A stretch of 64,000 nucleotides of DNA, taken from Litoditis marina (taxonomy: Eukaryota; Nematoda; Chromadorea; Rhabditida; Rhabditidae). Below the pieces are notes generated by a model. The model made no database searches, was not told where the DNA came from, and worked only from the letters and a program-made list of their open reading frames with translations. The translations under genes were made by a program, and so were the position numbers. Where the stretch lies: NCBI GenBank assembly GCA_964036275.1, contig CAXIWQ010000075.1, positions 1 through 64,000 of the forward strand. The letters run 5' to 3'. This document shows positions 10,801 through 23,600 of this stretch, piece after piece; position 1 is the first letter of the stretch, and every line of letters begins with the position of its first letter.

Positions 10801-13185
10801 GCTGCAAGGCAAAGAGTCGATAACCGCGTTAATTCGTATTTTGTGGCTGTGTGCCACAGAATAGATAGTTGTATTGGGTTTTTCTAGCTGGGAGCAACAT
10901 ACTTGATAGCCGTATAAACTTTTTTCTGTAGCTGCAAGGCAAAGTGTCAATAACCGCGCTAATTTGTCTTTTGTGGCTGTGCGCCACAGAATGTAAAGTC
11001 GTATTAGGTTTTTGTAGCCATGAGCAACTTGATAGCCGTATGAACTGTTCTCTGTAGCTGCAAAGCAAAGAATCGGTAACCGCGTTAATTCGTATTTTGT
11101 GGCTGTGCGCCACAGAGTAGATTGTCGTATTAGGTTTTTGTAGCTGGGAGCAACATATTTGATAGCCGTATGAACTGTTCTCTGTAGATGCAAGGCAAAG
11201 ACCCGATAACCGCGTTAATTCGTATTTTGTGGCTGTGCGCCACAGAATAGATTGTCGTATCAGGTTTTTGTAGCTGGGAACAACAGACTTGATATCCGTA
11301 TGATTTTTTTTGTAGCTGCAAGTCAAAATGTCAATAACCGCGTTAATTAGTTTTAGTGGCTGTGCGCCACAGAATAGATTGTCGTATTAGGTTTTTGTAG
11401 CTGGGAGCAACAGATTTGATAGCCGTATGAAATGTTCTCTGTAACTGCAAGGCAAAGAGTCAATAACCGCGTTAATTCGTCCTTTGTGGCTGTGCGCCAC
11501 AGAATATATAGTCGTATTAGGTTTTTGTAGCTGGGAGCAACAGACTTGATATCCGTATGATTTTTTTTGTAGCTGCAAGTCAAAATGTCAATAACCGCGT
11601 TAATTAGTTTTAGTGGCTGTGCGCCACAGAATAGATTGTCGTATTAGGTTTTTGTAGCTGGGAGCAACAGATTTGATAGCCGTATGAACTTTTTTCTGTA
11701 GCTGCAAAGCAAACAGTCGATAACCGCATTAATTCGTCCTTTGTGGCTGTGCGCCACAGAATATATAGTCGTATTAGGTTTTTGTAGTTGGGAGCAACAG
11801 ACTTGATAGCCGTATGATTTTTTTTTGTAGCTGCAAGTCAAAATGTCAATAACCGCGTTAATTCGTTTTTGTGGCTGTGCGCCACAGAATAGATTGTCGT
11901 ATAAGGTTTTTGTAGCTGGGAGCAACAGACTTGATAGCCGTATGAACTTATCTCTGTAACTGCAAGCCAACAAGTCGATAACCGCGATAATTCGTATTTT
12001 GTGGCTGTGCGCCACAGAATAGATTGTCGTATTAGGTTTTTGTAGCTGGGAGCAACATATTTGATAGCCGTATGAACTGTTCTCTGTAGCTGCAAGGCAA
12101 AGAATCGATAACCGCGTTTATTCGTATTTTGTGGCTGTGCGCCACAGAATAGATTGTCGTATTAGGTTTTTGTAGCTGGGAGCAACATATTTGATAACCG
12201 TATGAACTGTTCTCTGTAGCTGCAAGGCAAAGAGTCGATAACCGCGTTAATTCGTATTTTGTGGCTGTGCGCCACAGAATAGATTGTCTTATCAGGTTTT
12301 TGTAGCTGGGAACAACAGACTCGATAGCCGTATTAACTTTTTTTCGTAGTTGCAAAGCAAACAGTCGATAACCGCGTTAATTCGTATTTTGTGGCTGTGC
12401 GCCACAGAATAGATAGTCGTATTAGGTTTTTGTAGCTGGGAGCAACATACTTGATAGCCGTATAAACTTTTTTCTGTAGCTGCACGGCAAAGAGTCAATA
12501 ACCGCGTTAATTTGTCTTTTGTGGCTGTGCGCCACAGAATATAAAGTCGTATTAGGTTTTTGTAGCCATGAGCAACAGACTTGATAGCCGTATAAACTTT
12601 TTTCTGTAGCTGCAAGGCAAAGAGTCGATAACCGCGTTAATTCGTATTTTGTGGCTGTGTGCCACAGAATAGATAGTTGTATTGGGTTTTTCTAGCTGGG
12701 AGCAACATACTTGATAGCCGTATAAACTTTTTTCTGTAGCTGCAAGGCAAAGTGTCAATAACCGCGCTAATTTGTCTTTTGTGGCTGTGCGCCACAGAAT
12801 GTAAAGTCGTATTAGGTTTTTGTAGCCATGAGCAACTTGATAGCCGTATGAACTGTTCTCTGTAGCTGCAAAGCAAAGAATCGGTAACCGCGTTAATTCG
12901 TATTTTGTGGCTGTGCGCCACAGAGTAGATTGTCGTATTAGGTTTTTGTAGCTGGGAGCAACATATTTGATAGCCGTATGAACTGTTCTCTGTAGATGCA
13001 AGGCAAAGACCCGATAACCGCGTTAATTCGTATTTTGTGGCTGTGCGCCACAGAATAGATTGTCGTATCAGATTTTTGTAGCTGGGAACAACAGACTTGA
13101 TAGCCGTATTAACTTTTTTCTGTAGCTGCAAAGCAAACAGTCGATAACCGCATTAATTCGTCCTTTGTGGCTGTGCGCCACAGAA
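4815..13185 (+). repeat. Two copies of a 4262-bp higher-order repeat
   Basis: Copy 1 begins near 4815 and copy 2 near 9077. Features with distinctive variants recur exactly 4262 bp apart, for example the AATATGTTTTTGTAGTTGGG unit and the GAACTTATCTCTGTAACTG unit (5875 and 10137), and even T-tract lengths agree where I compared them. Similarity starts just after 4815/9077, where the preceding monomers differ, and ends near 8923/13185. The period equals 33 monomers less a few small deletions. I noticed no difference between the copies in the stretches I compared, so the duplication is recent relative to the divergence between neighbouring monomers. Confidence 0.85.
5821..8808 (+). repeat. Nested 1808-bp period inside the 4262-bp unit
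   Basis: About 1.2 kb starting near 5821 recurs near 7629, spacing 1808 bp (14 monomers less 12 bp). It includes the short S3 at 6761 and 8569, where GTAGCCATGAGCAAC is followed directly by TTGATAG with four bases missing. Similarity ends near 7000/8808, where one copy reads on into GATATCCGTATG and the other into GATAGCCGTATT. The same pair is present in the second 4262-bp copy (about 10083-11270 and 11891-13070), so this block occurs four times and the 1808-bp duplication is the older event. Confidence 0.82.
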
Positions 13186-13979
13186 TAGATAGTCGTATTA
13201 GGTTTTTGTAGCTGGGAGCAACATACTTGATAGCCGTATAAACTTTTTTCTGTAGCTACAAGGCAAAGAGTCGATAACCGCGTTAATTCGTATTTCGTGG
13301 CAGTGCGCCACAGAATAGATTGTCGTATTAGGTTTTTGTAGCTGGGAACAACAGACTTGATAGCCGTATTAACTTTTTTCTGTAGCTGCAAAGCAAACAG
13401 TCGATAACCGCGTTAATTCGTATTTTGTGGCTGTGCGCCACAGAATAGATAGTCGTATTAGGTTTTTGTAGCTGGGAGCAACATACTTGATAGCCGTATA
13501 AACTTTTTTCTGTAGCTGCACGGCAAAGATTCAATAACCGCGTTAATTTGTCTTTTGTGGCTGTGCGCCACAGAATATAAAGTCGTATTAGGTTTTTGTA
13601 GCTGGGAGCAACATACTTGATAGCCGTATAAACTTTTTTCTGTAGCTGCAAGGCAAAGAGTCGATAACCGCGTTAATTCGTATTTTGTGGCTGTGTGCCA
13701 CAGAATAGATAGTTGTATTGGGTTTTTCTAGCTGGGAGCAACATACTTGATAGCCGTATAAACTTTTTTCTGTAGCTGCAAGGCAAAGTATCAATAACCG
13801 CGCTAATTGGTCTTTTGTGGCTGTGCGCCACAGAATGTAAAGTCGTATTAGGTTTTTGTAGCCATGAGCAACTTGATAGCCGTATGAACTGTTCTCTGTA
13901 GCTGCAAGGCAAAGAGTCGATAACCGCGTTAATTCGTATTTTGTGGCTGTGCGCCACAGAGTAGATTGTCGTATTAGGT

Positions 13980-14500
13980 TTTTGTAGCTGGGAGCAACAT
14001 ATTTGATAGCCGTATGAACTGTTCTCTGTAGCTGCAAGGCAAAGAGGTAATCACCGCGTTAATTTGTCTTTTGTGTCTGTGCGCCACAGAATATATAGTC
14101 GTATTAGGTTTTTGTAGCTGGGAGCAACAGACTTGATAGCCGTATGATTTTTTTTGTAGCTGCAAGTCAAAATGTCAATAACCGCGTTAAATCGTATTTT
14201 GTGGCTGTGCGCCACAGAATAGATTGTCGTATCAGGTTTTTGTAGCTGGGAGCAACATATTTGATAGCCGTATGAACTGTTCTCTGTAGCTGCAAGGCAA
14301 AGAGGTAATCACCGCGTTAATTTGTCTTTTGTGTCTGTGCGCCACAGAATATATAGTCGTATTAGGTTTTTGTAGCTGGGAGCAACAGACTTGATAGCCG
14401 TATGATTTTTTTTGTAGCTGCAAGTCAAAATGTCAATAACCGCGTTAAATCGTATTTTGTGGCTGTGCGCCACAGAATAGATTGTCGTATCAGGTTTTTG
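13980..14500 (+). repeat. Local tandem duplication of a dimer (258 bp)
   Basis: Two monomers, one with the GAGGTAATCACCGCG form of S1 and one with CAAGTCAAAATGTC followed by GCGTTAAATCG, are repeated side by side at a spacing of 258 bp (about 13980-14240 and 14240-14500). The copies look identical by eye. This is a small, recent dimeric expansion at the boundary where left-domain variants start to give way to central ones. Confidence 0.75.
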
Positions 14501-15008
14501 TAGCTGGGAGCAACAGACTTGATAGCCGTATGATTTTTTTTGTAGCTGCAAGTCAAAATGTCGATAACCGCGTTAATTCGTATTTTGTGGCTGTGCGCCA
14601 CAGAATATATAGTAGTATTAGGTTTTTGTAGCTGGGAGCAACATACTTGATAGCCGTATAAACTTTTTTTCTGTAGCTGCACGGCAAAGAGTCAATAACC
14701 GCGTTAATTTGTCTTTTGTGGCTGTGCGCCACAGAATATAAAGTCGTATTAGGTTTTTGTAGCTGGGAGCAACAGACTTGATAGCCGTATAAATTTTTTT
14801 CTGTAGCTGCAAGGCAAAGAGTCAATAACCGCGTTAATCTGTCTTTTGTGGCTGTGCGCCACATAATATAAAGTCGTATTAGGTTTTTGTAGCTGGGAGC
14901 AACAGACTTGATAGCCGTATAAACTTTTTTCCGTAGCTGCAAGCCAATGAGTCGATAACCGCGTTAATTCGTATTTCGTGGCTGTGCGCCACAAAATATA
15001 TAGTCGTA

Positions 15009-15590
15009 TTAGGTTTTTGTAGCTGGGAGCAACATACTTGATAGCCGTATAAACTTTTTTTCTGTAGCTGCACGGCAAAGAGTCAATAACCGCGTTAATT
15101 TGTCTTTTGTGGCTGTGCGCCACAGAATATAAAGTCGTATTAGGTTTTTGTAGCAGGGAGCAACAGACTTGATAGCCGTATAAACTTTTTTCTGTAGCTG
15201 CAAGGCAAAGAGGTAATCACCGCGTTAATTTGTCTTTTGTGTCTGTGCGCCACAGAATATATAGTCGTATTAGGTTTTTGTAGCTGGGAGCAACAGACTT
15301 GATAGCCGTATGATTTTTTTTGTAGCTGCAAGTCAAAATGTCAATAACCGCGTTAATTCGTTTTTGTGGCTGTGCGCCACAGAATAGATTGTCGTATTAG
15401 GTTTTTGTAGCTGGGAGCAACAGATTTGATAGCCGTATGAAATGTTCTCTGTAACTGCAAGGCAAAGAGTCAATAACCGCGTTAATTTGTATTTTGTGGC
15501 TGTGCGCCACAGAATATAAAGTCGTAATATGTTTTTGTAGTTGGGAGCAACAGACTTGATAGCCGTATGATTTTTTTTGTAGCTGCAAGT
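15009..15590 (+). repeat. Displaced copy of the 4671-5252 block
   Basis: This block of about four and a half monomers matches 4671-5252 at a constant spacing of 10338 bp. It includes the TGTAGCAGGGAGCAACAG form of S3 (near 4814 and 15152), the GTGTCTGTGCGCC stem variant and the GTCGTAATATG variant. It shows that sequence typical of the left edge was also copied to the right of the 4262-bp repeats. Confidence 0.72.
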
Positions 15591-17681
15591 CAAAATGTCA
15601 ATAACCGCGTTAATTCGTTTTTGTGGCTGTGCGTCACAGAATATAAAGTCGTATTAGGTTTTTGTAGCTGGGAGCAACAGACTTGATAGCCGTATAAACT
15701 TTTTTCTGTAGCTGCAAGGCAAAGAGGTAATCACCGCGTTAATTTGTCTTTTGTGCCTGTGCGCCACAGAATATATAGTCGTATTAGGTTTTTGTAGCTG
15801 GGAGCAACAGACTTGATATCCGTATGATTTTTTTGTAGCTGCAAGTCAAAATGTCAATAACCGCGTTAATTCGTTTTAGTGGCTGTGCGCCACAGAATAG
15901 ATTGTCGTATTAGGTTTTTGTAGCTGGGAGCAACAGATTTGATAGCCGTATGAAATGTTCTCTGTAACTGCAAGGCAAAGAGTCAATAACCGCGTTAATT
16001 TGTCTTTTGTGCCTGTGCGCCACAGAATATATAGTCGTATTAGGTTTTTGTAGTTGGGAGCGCAGACTTGATAGCCGTATGATTTTTTTTGTAGCTGCAA
16101 GTCAAAATGTCAATAACCGCGTTAATTCGTTTTTGTGGCTGTGCGCCACAGAATAGATTGTCGTATTAGGTTTTTGTAGCTGGGAGCAACAGACTTAATA
16201 TCCGTATAAACTTTGTTTCTGTAGCTGCAAGGCAAAGAGTCAATAACCGCGTTTATTCGTCTTTTGTGGCTGTGCGCCACAGAATATATAGTCGTATTAG
16301 GTTTTTGTAGCTGGGAGCAACAGACTTGATAGCCGTATGAACTTATCTCTGTAACTGCAAGCCAACAAGTCGATAACCGCGATAATTCGTATTTTGTGGC
16401 TGTGCGCCACAGAATAGATTGTCGTATTAGGTTTTTGTAGCTGGGAGCAACATATTTGATAGCCGTATGAACTGTTCTCTGTAGCTGCAAGGCAAAGAAT
16501 CGATAACCGCGTTTATTCGTATTTTGGGGCTGTGCGCCACAGAATAGATTGTCGTATTAGGTTTTTGTAGCTGGGAGCAACATATTTGATAACCGTATGA
16601 ACTGTTCTCTGTAGCTGCAAGGCAAAGAGTCGATAACCGCGTTAATTCGTATTTTGTGGCTGTGCGCCACAGAATAGATTGTCTTATCCGGTTTTTGTAG
16701 CTGGGAACAACAGACTCGATAGCCGTATTAACTTTTTTTCTGTAGCTGCAAAGCAAACAGTCGATAACCGCGTTAATTCGTATTTTGTGGCTGTGCGCCA
16801 CAGAATAGATAGTCGTATTAGGTTTTTGTAGCTGGGAGCAACATACTTGATAGCCGTATAAACTTTTTTCTGTAGCTGCACGACAAAGAGTCAATAACCG
16901 CGTTAATTTGTCTTTTGTGGCTGTGCGCCACAGAATATAAAGTCGTATTAGGTTTTTGTAGCTGGGAGCAACAGACTTGATAGCCGTATAAACTTTTTTC
17001 TGTAGCTGCAAGGCAAAGAGTCGATAACCGCGTTAATTCGTATTTTGTGGCTGTGTGCCACAGAATAGATAGTTGTATTGGGTTTTTCTAGCTGGGAGCA
17101 ACATACTTGATAGCCGTATAAACTTTTTTCTGTAGCTGCAAGGCAAAGTGTCAATAACCGCGCTAATTGGTCTTTTGTGGCTGTGCGCCACAGAATGTAA
17201 AGTCGTATTAGGTTTTTGTAGCCATGAGCAACTTGATAGCCGTATGAACTGTTCTCTGTAGCTGCAAGGCAAAGAGTCGATAACCGCGTTAATTCGTATT
17301 TTGTGGCTGTGCGCCACAGAGTAGATTGTCGTATTAGGTTTTTGTAGCTGGGAGCAACATATTTGATAGCCGTATGAACTGTTCTCTGTAGCTGCAAGGC
17401 AAAGAGTCGATAACCGCGTTAAATCGTATTTTGTGGCTGTGCGCCACAGAATAGATTGTCGTATCAGGTTTTTGTAGCTGGGAACAACAGACTTGATAGC
17501 CGTATTAACTTTTTTCTGTAGCTGCAAAGCAAACAGTCGATAACCGCGTTAATTCGTATTTTGTGGCTGTGCGCCACATAATAGATAGTAGTATTAGGTT
17601 TTTGTAGCTGGGAGCAACATACTTGATAGCCGTATAAACTTTTTTCTGTAGCTGCAAGGCAAAGTGTCAATAACCGCGTTA

Positions 17682-20600
17682 ATTCGTATTTTGTGGCTGT
17701 GTGCCACAGAATAGATAGTTGTATTGGGTTTTTCTAGCTGGGTGCAACATACTTGATAGCCGTATAAACTTTTTTTCTGTAGCTGCAAGGCAAAGTGTCA
17801 ATAACCGCGCTAATTGGTCTTTTGTGGCTGTGCGCCACAGAATGTAAAGTCGTATTAGGTTTTTGTAGCCATGAGCAACTTGATAGCCGTATGAACTGTT
17901 CTCTGTAGCTGCAAGGCAAAGAGTCGATAACCGCGTTAATTCGTATTTTGTGGCTGTGCGCCACAGAGTAGATTGTCGTATTAGGTTTTTGTAGCTGGGA
18001 GCAACATATTTGATAGCCGTATGAACTGTTCTCTGTAGCTGCAAGGCAAAGAGTCGATAACCGCGTTAAATCGTATTTTGTGGCTGTGCGCCACAGAATA
18101 GATTGTCGTATCAGGTTTTTGTAGCTGGGAACAACAGACTTGATAGCCGTATTAACTTTTTTCTGTAGCTGCAAAGCAAACAGTCGATAACCGCGTTAAT
18201 TCGTATTTTGTGGCTGTGCGCCACAGAATAGATAGTAGTATTAGGTTTTTGTAGCTGGGAGCAACATACTTGATAGCCGTATAAACTTTTTTCTGTAGCT
18301 GCACGGCAAAGAGTCAATAACCGCGTTAATTTGTCTTTTGTGGCTGTGCGCCACAGAATAGATAGTTGTATTGGGTTTTTCTAGCTGGGAGCAACATATT
18401 TGATAGCCGTATAAACTTTTTTCTGTAGCTGCAAGGCAAAGTGTCAATAACCGCGCTAATTGGTCTTTTGTGGCTGTGCGCCACAGAATGTAAAGTCGTA
18501 TTAGGTTTTTGTAGCCATGAGCAACTTGATAGCCGTATGAACTGTTCTCTGTAGCTGCAAGGCAAAGAGTCGATAACCGCGTTAATTCGTATTTTGTGGC
18601 TGTGCGCCACAGAGTAGATTGTCGTATTAGGTTTTTGTAGCTGGGAGCAACATATTTGATAGCCGTATGAACTGTTCTCTGTAGCTGCAAGGCAAAGAGT
18701 CGATAACCGCGTTAAATCGTATTTTGTGGCTGTGCGCCACAGAATAGATAGTAGTATTAGGTTTTTGTAGCTGGGAGCAACATACTTGATAGCCGTATAA
18801 ACTTTTTTCTGTAGCTGCACGGCAAAGAGTCAATAACCGCGTTAATTTGTCTTTTGTGGCTGTGCGCCACAGAATATAAAGTCGTATTAGGTTTTTGTAG
18901 CTGGGAGCAACAGACTTGATAGCCGTATAAATTTTTTTCTGTAGCTGCAAGGCAAAGAGTCAATAACCGCGTTAATCTGTCTTTTGTGGCTGTGCGCCAC
19001 ATAATATAAAGTCGTATTAGGTTTTTGTAGCTGGGAGCAACAGACTTGATAGCCGTATAAACTTTTTTCCGTAGCTGCAAGCCAATGAGTCGATAACCGC
19101 GTTAATTCGTATTTCGTGGCTGTGCGCCACAAAATATATAGTCGTATTAGGTTTTTGTAGCTGGGAGCAACAGACTTGATAGCCGTATAAACTTTTTTTT
19201 TGTAGCTGCAAGGCAAAGAGTCAATAACCGCGTTAATTCGTCTTTTGTGGCTGTGCGCCACAAAATAGATAGTCGTGTTAGGTCTTTGTAGCTGGGAGCA
19301 ACAGACTGGATAGCCGTATGAACTTTTCTCTGTAACTGCAAGCCAAAGAGTCGATAACCGCGTTAATTTGTCTTTTGTGGCTGTGCGCCACAGAATATAA
19401 AGTCGTATTAGGTTTTTGTAGCTGGGAGCAACATATTTGATAGCCGTATGAACTGTTCTCTGTAGCTGCAAGGCAAAGAGTCGATAACCGCGTTAAATCG
19501 TATTTTGTGGCTGTGCGCCACAGAATAGATTGTCGTATCAGGTTTTTGTAGCTGGGAACAACAGACTTGATAGCCGTATTAACTTTTCTCTGTAGCTGCA
19601 AAGCAAACAGTCGATAACCGCGTTAATTCGTATTTTGTGGCTGTGCGCCACAGAATAGATAGTAGTGTTAGGTTTTTGTAGCTGGGAGCAACATACTTGA
19701 TAGCCGTATAAACTTTTTTCTGTAGCTGCACGGCAAAGAGTCAATAACCGCGTTAATTTGTCTTTTGTGGCTGTGCGCCACAGAATATAAAGTCGTATTA
19801 GGTTTTTGTAGCTTGGAGCAACAGACTTGATAGCCGTATAAATTTTTTTCTGTAGCTGCAAGGCAAAGAGTCAATAACCGCGTTAATCTGTCTTTTGTGG
19901 CTGTGCGCCACATAATATAAAGTCGTATTAGGTTTTTGTAGCTGGGAGCAACAGACTTGATAGCCGTATAAACTTTTTTCCGTAGCTGCAAGCCAATGAG
20001 TCGATAACCGCGTTAATTCGTATTTCGTGGCTGTGCGCCACAAAATATATAGTCGTATTAGGTTTTTGTAGCTGGGAGCAACAGACTTGATAGCCGTATA
20101 AACTTTTTTTTTTGTAGCTGCAAGGCAAAGAGTCAATAACCGCGTTAATTCGTCTTTTGTGGCTGTGCGCCACAAAATAGATAGTCGTGTTAGGTCTTTG
20201 TAGCTGGGAGCAACAGACTGGATAGCCGTATGAACTTTTCTCTGTAACTGCAAGCCAAAGAGTCGATAACCGCGTTAATTTGTCTTTTGTGGCTGTGCGC
20301 CACAGAATATAAAGTCGTATTAGGTTTTTGTAGCTGGGAGCAACAGACTTGATAGCCGTATAAACTTTTTCCTGCAGCTGCAAGGCAAAGAGTCAATAAC
20401 CGCGTTAAACTGTCTTTCGTGGCTGTGCGCCACAGGATATACAGTCGTATTAGGTTTTTGTAGTTGTGAGCAACAGACTTGATAGCCGTGTGATTTTTTT
20501 TTTCTGTAACTGCAAGCCGAAAAGTCGATAACCGCGTTAATTCGTATTTCGTGGCTGTGCGCCACAGAATAGATAGTCGTATTAGGTTATTGTAGCTGGG

Positions 20601-23600
20601 AGCAACAAACTTGATAGCCGTATGAACTTTTTCCTGTAGCTGCAAGGCAAAGAGTCAATAACCGCGTTAATTTGTCTTTTGTGGCTGTGCGCCACAGAAT
20701 ATAAAGTCGTATTAGGTTTTTGTAACCATGAGCAACAGACTTGATAGCCGTATAAACTTTTTTCTGTAGCTGCAAGACAAAGAGTCAATAACCGCGTTAA
20801 TTTGTCTTTTGTGGCTGTGCGCCACAGAATATAAAGTCGTATTAGGTTTTTGTAGCCATGAGCAACAGACTTGATAGCCGTATAAACTTTTTTCTGTAGC
20901 TGCAAGGCAAAGAGTCAATAACCGCGTTAATTTGTCTTTTGTGGCTGTGCGCCACAGAATATAAAGTCGTATTAGGTTTTTGTAGCTGGGAGCAACAGAC
21001 TTGATAGCCGTATAAGTTTTTTCTGTAGCTGCAAGCCAAAGAGTCGATAACAGCGTTAATTCGTATTTTGTGGCTGTGCGCCACATAATATATAGTCGTA
21101 TTAGGTTCTTGTAGCTGTGAGCAACACACTTGGTAGCCGTATAAGCTTTTTTTCTGTAGCTGCAAGCCAAAGAGTCGATAACAGCGTTAATTCGTATTTT
21201 GTGGCTGTGCGCCACAGAATAGATTGTCGTATTAGGTTTTTGTAGCTGGGAGCAACAGATTTGATAGCCGTATGAACTGTTCTCTGTAAATGCAAGCCAA
21301 AGAGTCGATAACCGCGTAAATTCGTATTTCGTGGCTGTGCGCCACAGAATATAAAGTCGTATTAGGTTTTTGTAGCTGGGAGCAACAGACTTGATAGCCG
21401 TATAAGCTTTTTCTGTAGCTGCAAGCCAAAGAGTCGATAACAGCGTTAATTCGTATTTTGTGGCTGTGTGCCACAGAATAGATAGTTGTATTGGGTTTTT
21501 CTAGCTGGGTGCAACATACTTGATAGCCGTATAAACTTTTTTCTGTAGCTGCAAGGCAAAGTGTCAATAACCGCGCTAATTGGTCTTTTGTGGCTGTGCG
21601 CCACAGAATGTAAAGTCGTATTAGGTTTTTGTAGCCATGAGCAACTTGATAGCCGTATGAACTGTTCTCTGTAGCTGCAAGGCAAAGAGTCGATAACCGC
21701 GTTAATTCGTATTTTGTGGCTGTGCGCCACAGAGTAGATTGTCGTATTAGGTTTTTGTAGCTGGGAGCAACATATTTGATAGCCGTATGAACTGTTCTCT
21801 GTAGCTGCAAGGCAAAGAGTCGATAACCGCGTTAAATCGTATTTTGTGGCTGTGCGCCACAGAATAGATTGTCGTATCAGGTTTTTGTAGCTGGGAACAA
21901 CAGACTTGATAGCCGTATTAACTTTTTTCTGTAGCTGCAAAGCAAACAGTCGATAACCGCGTTAATTCGTATTTTGTGGCTGTGCGCCACAGAATAGATA
22001 GTAGTATTAGGTTTTTGTAGCTGGGAGCAACATACTTGATAGCCGTATAAACTTTTTTCTGTAGCTGCACGGCAAAGAGTCAATAACCGCGTTAATTTGT
22101 CTTTTGTGGCTGTGCGCCACAGAATAGATAGTTGTATTGGGTTTTTCTAGCTGGGAGCAACATATTTGATAGCCGTATAAACTTTTTTCTGTAGCTGCAA
22201 GGCAAAGTGTCAATAACCGCGCTAATTGGTCTTTTGTGGCTGTGCGCCACAGAATGTAAAGTCGTATTAGGTTTTTGTAGCCATGAGCAACTTGATAGCC
22301 GTATGAACTGTTCTCTGTAGCTGCAAGGCAAAGAGTCGATAACCGCGTTAATTCGTATTTTGTGGCTGTGCGCCACAGAGTAGATTGTCGTATTAGGTTT
22401 TTGTAGCTGGGAGCAACATATTTGATAGCCGTATGAACTGTTCTCTGTAGCTGCAAGGCAAAGAGTCGATAACCGCGTTAAATCGTATTTTGTGGCTGTG
22501 CGCCACAGAATAGATAGTAGTATTAGGTTTTTGTAGCTGGGAGCAACATACTTGATAGCCGTATAAACTTTTTTCTGTAGCTGCACGGCAAAGAGTCAAT
22601 AACCGCGTTAATTTGTCTTTTGTGGCTGTGCGCCACAGAATATAAAGTCGTATTAGGTTTTTGTAGCTGGGAGCAACAGACTTGATAGCCGTATAAATTT
22701 TTTTCTGTAGCTGCAAGGCAAAGAGTCAATAACCGCGTTAATCTGTCTTTTGTGGCTGTGCGCCACATAATATAAAGTCGTATTAGGTTTTTGTAGCTGG
22801 GAGCAACAGACTTGATAGCCGTATAAACTTTTTTCCGTAGCTGCAAGCCAATGAGTCGATAACCGCGTTAATTCGTATTTCGTGGCTGTGCGCCACAAAA
22901 TATATAGTCGTATTAGGTTTTTGTAGCTGGGAGCAACAGACTTGATAGCCGTATAAACTTTTTTTTTGTAGCTGCAAGGCAAAGAGTCAATAACCGCGTT
23001 AATTCGTCTTTTGTGGCTGTGCGCCACAAAATAGATAGTCGTGTTAGGTCTTTGTAGCTGGGAGCAACAGACTGGATAGCCGTATGAACTTTTCTCTGTA
23101 ACTGCAAGCCAAAGAGTCGATAACCGCGTTAATTTGTCTTTTGTGGCTGTGCGCCACAGAATATAAAGTCGTATTAGGTTTTTGTAGCTGGGAGCAACAT
23201 ATTTGATAGCCGTATGAACTGTTCTCTGTAGCTGCAAGGCAAAGAGTCGATAACCGCGTTAAATCGTATTTTGTGGCTGTGCGCCACAGAATAGATTGTC
23301 GTATCAGGTTTTTGTAGCTGGGAACAACAGACTTGATAGCCGTATTAACTTTTCTCTGTAGCTGCAAAGCAAACAGTCGATAACCGCGTTAATTCGTATT
23401 TTGTGGCTGTGCGCCACAGAATAGATAGTAGTGTTAGGTTTTTGTAGCTGGGAGCAACATACTTGATAGCCGTATAAACTTTTTTCTGTAGCTGCACGGC
23501 AAAGAGTCAATAACCGCGTTAATTTGTCTTTTGTGGCTGTGCGCCACAGAATATAAAGTCGTATTAGGTTTTTGTAGCTTGGAGCAACAGACTTGATAGC

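Noticed and set aside
3340..16030. GTGTC and GTGCC left-arm variants as evidence for compensatory change
   Set aside because: They alter one arm only and weaken the stem, and they travel with the GAGGTAATCACCGCG type of S1 by block copying. They count against strict hairpin conservation.
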